A stretch of 64,000 nucleotides of DNA from Micrococcaceae bacterium Sec5.1 (GTDB taxonomy: Bacteria; Actinomycetota; Actinomycetes; Actinomycetales; Micrococcaceae): NCBI GenBank assembly GCA_039636795.1, contig CP143430.1, positions 1,116,001 through 1,180,000 of the forward strand. Direction: 5' to 3'. The position numbers were made by a program, and so were the translations under genes. The notes beneath the pieces are model-generated. The model worked only from the letters and a program-made list of their open reading frames with translations, was not told where the DNA came from and did no database searches. Positions 63,694-64,000 of this stretch are shown one piece after another (positions within the stretch are counted from its first letter, which is position 1; each line of letters opens with the position of its first letter).

Positions 63694-64000
63694 TTACCAC
63701 GCGTGTGGTGCGTTGACCCAGATGGCTACGCATACCTCTTCGTAGCTGTTTTTGTACCAGTGGGGGATCTCTGAGGAGTAGGTGATCGAGTCCCCCTCTT
63801 CAAGGCTGTAGCAGACGCCGTCCAGGTAGACGTCCTTACGGCCGGAGATGATGTAGCAGAACTCTTCACCGCTGTGGGTAAAAGGGGTTGCGCTGGTGTC
63901 GTGCCCTGGGGGCGTGCTGATCCACTGCGCTTCGATGCTTCCGTCGCGGTTGGGAGTCAGCAGTTCGTGTACGGCTTCGCCCACGGATTCGCGGGTGACG
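63694..64000 (-). CDS. Cupin-domain protein, C-terminal part (probable XRE-cupin regulator)
   Basis: The frame is open to the right edge of the window, so the N-terminus is missing. The visible ~100 residues form a small cupin barrel: HSGEEFCYIISGRKDVYLDG, then LEEGDSITYSSEIPHWYKN. Such ends are typical of XRE-type regulators with an N-terminal helix-turn-helix. It lies 163 bases upstream of the MFS gene on the same strand and could control the catabolic operon. Confidence 0.75.
   Translation of the reverse strand, partial: VTRESVGEAVHELLTPNRDGSIEAQWISTPPGHDTSATPFTHSGEEFCYIISGRKDVYLDGVCYSLEEGDSITYSSEIPHWYKNSYEEVCVAIWVNAPHAW

Overview
The window looks like chromosomal DNA of a soil actinobacterium of the Arthrobacter/Paenarthrobacter group. 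The DNA is GC-rich, GTG starts are common, many genes overlap by ATGA or GTGA, and a DUF4193 gene, several LacI/GntR/PucR regulators, oxidative carbon catabolism and a 7Fe-type ferredoxin are all present. No rRNA, tRNA, CRISPR array or recognisable transposase was seen. This assignment comes from gene content only.

Layout. (1) 1-9.5 kb, sugar use: the tail of a LacI regulator, a GH32 beta-fructosidase, a DUF5107/TPR protein, then a TetR regulator divergent from a GH2 beta-galactosidase, and a convergent lysozyme-like/M23 lipoprotein with a long Pro-Thr tail. (2) 9.6-16.4 kb: a two-gene McrBC-type modification-dependent restriction system, a small membrane protein, a divergent histidine kinase/response regulator pair, and DUF4193. 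(3) 16.7-22.5 kb: a five-gene leftward operon for an oligofructoside-like sugar (GH32, binding protein, two permeases, LacI) with two matching operator-like boxes in front. (4) 22.6-28.6 kb, patchwork: a frameshifted DUF1016 nuclease remnant, a RES toxin with its antitoxin, a lactonase-like hydrolase, a TMEM175-like channel, a thioesterase, an orphan Phd antitoxin, and a coupled trio (molybdopterin oxidoreductase, FAD/NAD reductase, zinc-ribbon protein). (5) 28.9-50.8 kb, nitrogen/carbon catabolic island: esterase, Baeyer-Villiger monooxygenase and alcohol dehydrogenase; then PucR, omega-aminotransferase, CoA-transferase, glutaryl-CoA-dehydrogenase-like enzyme, NCS1 permease, HyuAB-type ATP-dependent cyclic-amide hydrolase, a second PucR, GntR, a Cache-domain protein, aldehyde dehydrogenase and an APC permease. 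(6) 50.9-53.8 kb: scrambled second copies of pieces of region 4, a Fic protein, and a second TMEM175 gene. (7) 53.9-64 kb: a quinone-oxidoreductase-like gene and a tightly packed eight-gene leftward operon (MFS transporter, FAD oxidoreductase, CoA-transferase, enoyl-CoA hydratase, DapA-like lyase/aldolase, SDR, semialdehyde dehydrogenase, ferredoxin), followed at the window edge by a cupin-type regulator fragment.

How the genes may work together. The most interesting reading is that region 5 encodes a route from a cyclic amide (lactam, hydantoin or imide). NCS1 would take up the ring, HyuA/HyuB would open it with ATP, the aminotransferase and aldehyde dehydrogenase would turn the omega-amino acid into a dicarboxylate such as glutarate, and the CaiB-type transferase plus the glutaryl-CoA-dehydrogenase-like enzyme would yield crotonyl-CoA. 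The individual families are clear; the substrate and the joint pathway are inference. About 745-bp near-identical direct repeats, each holding a TMEM175 gene, bracket 28.1 kb that includes this island.
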